A stretch of DNA of 59,405 bases, from the NCBI GenBank assembly GCA_963748095.1, contig CAVVIO010000027.1, forward strand, positions 1 through 59,405, read 5' to 3'. This DNA is from CAVVIO01 sp963748095 (lineage in GTDB: Bacteria; Bacteroidota; Bacteroidia; Bacteroidales; UBA10428). Shown here piece after piece: positions 58,991 through 59,405 of the stretch. A program made the position numbers and the translations under genes. The notes beneath the pieces were generated by a model that was not told the DNA's origin, made no database searches, and saw only the letters and a program-made list of their open reading frames with translations. How positions within the stretch are numbered: position 1 is the stretch's first letter; each line of letters opens with the position of its first letter.

Positions 58991-59405
58991 CTATTCCACA
59001 CCTGCCACCTTAATTATTTCGGGCCATGCATTTTCATTGTTTGCTTTAGATGCTGAAACCCAGAATGATGAACCATCATAAGCAACACCTCCAATAGAAT
59101 ATCCGGGTAGTTCAAAACTTGCAGTAGTCATTAATGGTGTCAAACTCAGCTTATACAATTTTCCATTGCCGGCAACATACAAAGATCCTCCTGCCATCGC
59201 TAAACCATCCCAGTAACTGTCAATTGCAACAGTTAAATCAACCGTATTGCCGGTAATATTGTATTTATAAAGTTTGTGCTCGTTGCCGCTGTAACACCAT
59301 AAGAAATTGTTGTCTTTTGCTATTCCATAAATCCACGGCCCCATCGATGTACTGGTAAATATATCGCTACCAGTGCTTTTACTAATCTTAAAAATATTTT
59401 CAGAG
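58991..59405 (-). CDS. Beta-propeller-like protein, C-terminal part (5' truncated by window edge)
   Basis: The minus-strand frame is open up to base 59404, so the gene continues beyond the window; the ATG at 59344 is internal. About 137 residues are visible with repeated four-stranded blade patterns: GIAKDNNFLWCYSGNEHKLY, LAMAGGSLYVAGNGKLYKLS, IGGVAYDGSSFWVSASK. These resemble NHL/SMP-30 or YVTN-type propellers, and the visible end AWPEIIKVAGVE is the C-terminus. Enzyme or binding role cannot be told. Confidence 0.7.
   Translation of the reverse strand, partial: SENIFKISKSTGSDIFTSTSMGPWIYGIAKDNNFLWCYSGNEHKLYKYNITGNTVDLTVAIDSYWDGLAMAGGSLYVAGNGKLYKLSLTPLMTTASFELPGYSIGGVAYDGSSFWVSASKANNENAWPEIIKVAGVE

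Overview
The window reads as chromosomal DNA of a Bacteroidota bacterium, most likely in or near the Bacteroidales/Marinilabiliales. The reasons are AT-rich intergenic DNA, promoters of the TTTG/TAnnTTTG type rather than TTGACA/TATAAT, and typical family content: a carboxypeptidase-regulatory-like beta-barrel receptor, GIN-domain (DUF2807) lipoprotein, DUF349 protein, YidC with a large periplasmic domain, PqqD-like protein beside an OPT transporter, and M49 dipeptidyl peptidase III. There is no rRNA, so placement below phylum is inference. No phage, transposase, CRISPR array or plasmid gene was seen.

Layout. 1-7.2 kb: truncated PiT phosphate permease facing a PhoB-type response regulator, RhlE-like RNA helicase, tRNA-Arg(UCU), a Cache/HAMP/GAF sensor. 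7.7-10.3 kb: OPT oligopeptide transporter plus PqqD-like protein. 10.7-13.9 kb: YceI / porin-like outer-membrane protein / YceI-like / Rrf2 regulator, with the porin frame badly broken. 14-21.6 kb: DPP III, a flippase-like membrane protein, FkbM methyltransferase, GNAT, TrmO-like methyltransferase, GIN lipoprotein, glycosyltransferase. 21.7-28.0 kb: a TetR-led envelope export operon (TetR, outer-membrane protein, ABC ATPase, two FtsX-type permeases, LolA-like carrier), interrupted between ATPase and permease by an S23 four-helix-bundle gene flanked by inverted heptanucleotide arrays. 28-33.3 kb: HtrA-like protease, beta-barrel receptor, thioredoxin-like protein, HdeD-like protein. 33.4-40.5 kb: AddB-like nuclease, YhcC-type radical SAM protein and AddA-like helicase-nuclease in one operon. 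40.7-51.3 kb: secreted esterase, 2-hydroxyacid dehydrogenase, lysA, yidC, pyrG, DUF349 protein, trmD. 51.4-59.4 kb: GH78-like rhamnosidase, SMP-30 lactonase, YhcH-like protein, polytopic membrane protein, MaoC hydratase, barrel protein and the edge of a propeller protein; intergenic regions here carry related promoter-bearing repeats.

Reading-frame quality matters. Seven otherwise well-conserved genes are split by one-base shifts (one of them twice), and the porin carries about ten. Every shift I could resolve moves the frame in the same direction (one extra base, or two missing). Protein similarity on both sides is intact, so insertion-type sequence or assembly error is at least as likely as true gene loss. 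Split genes are given as single merged entries, with the lesion position stated.

The most interesting candidates are the S23 cassette with its inverted heptad arrays, the TetR-controlled envelope export operon it sits in, the family of promoter-bearing repeats with a conserved spacer, and the YceI/porin/YceI/Rrf2 locus.
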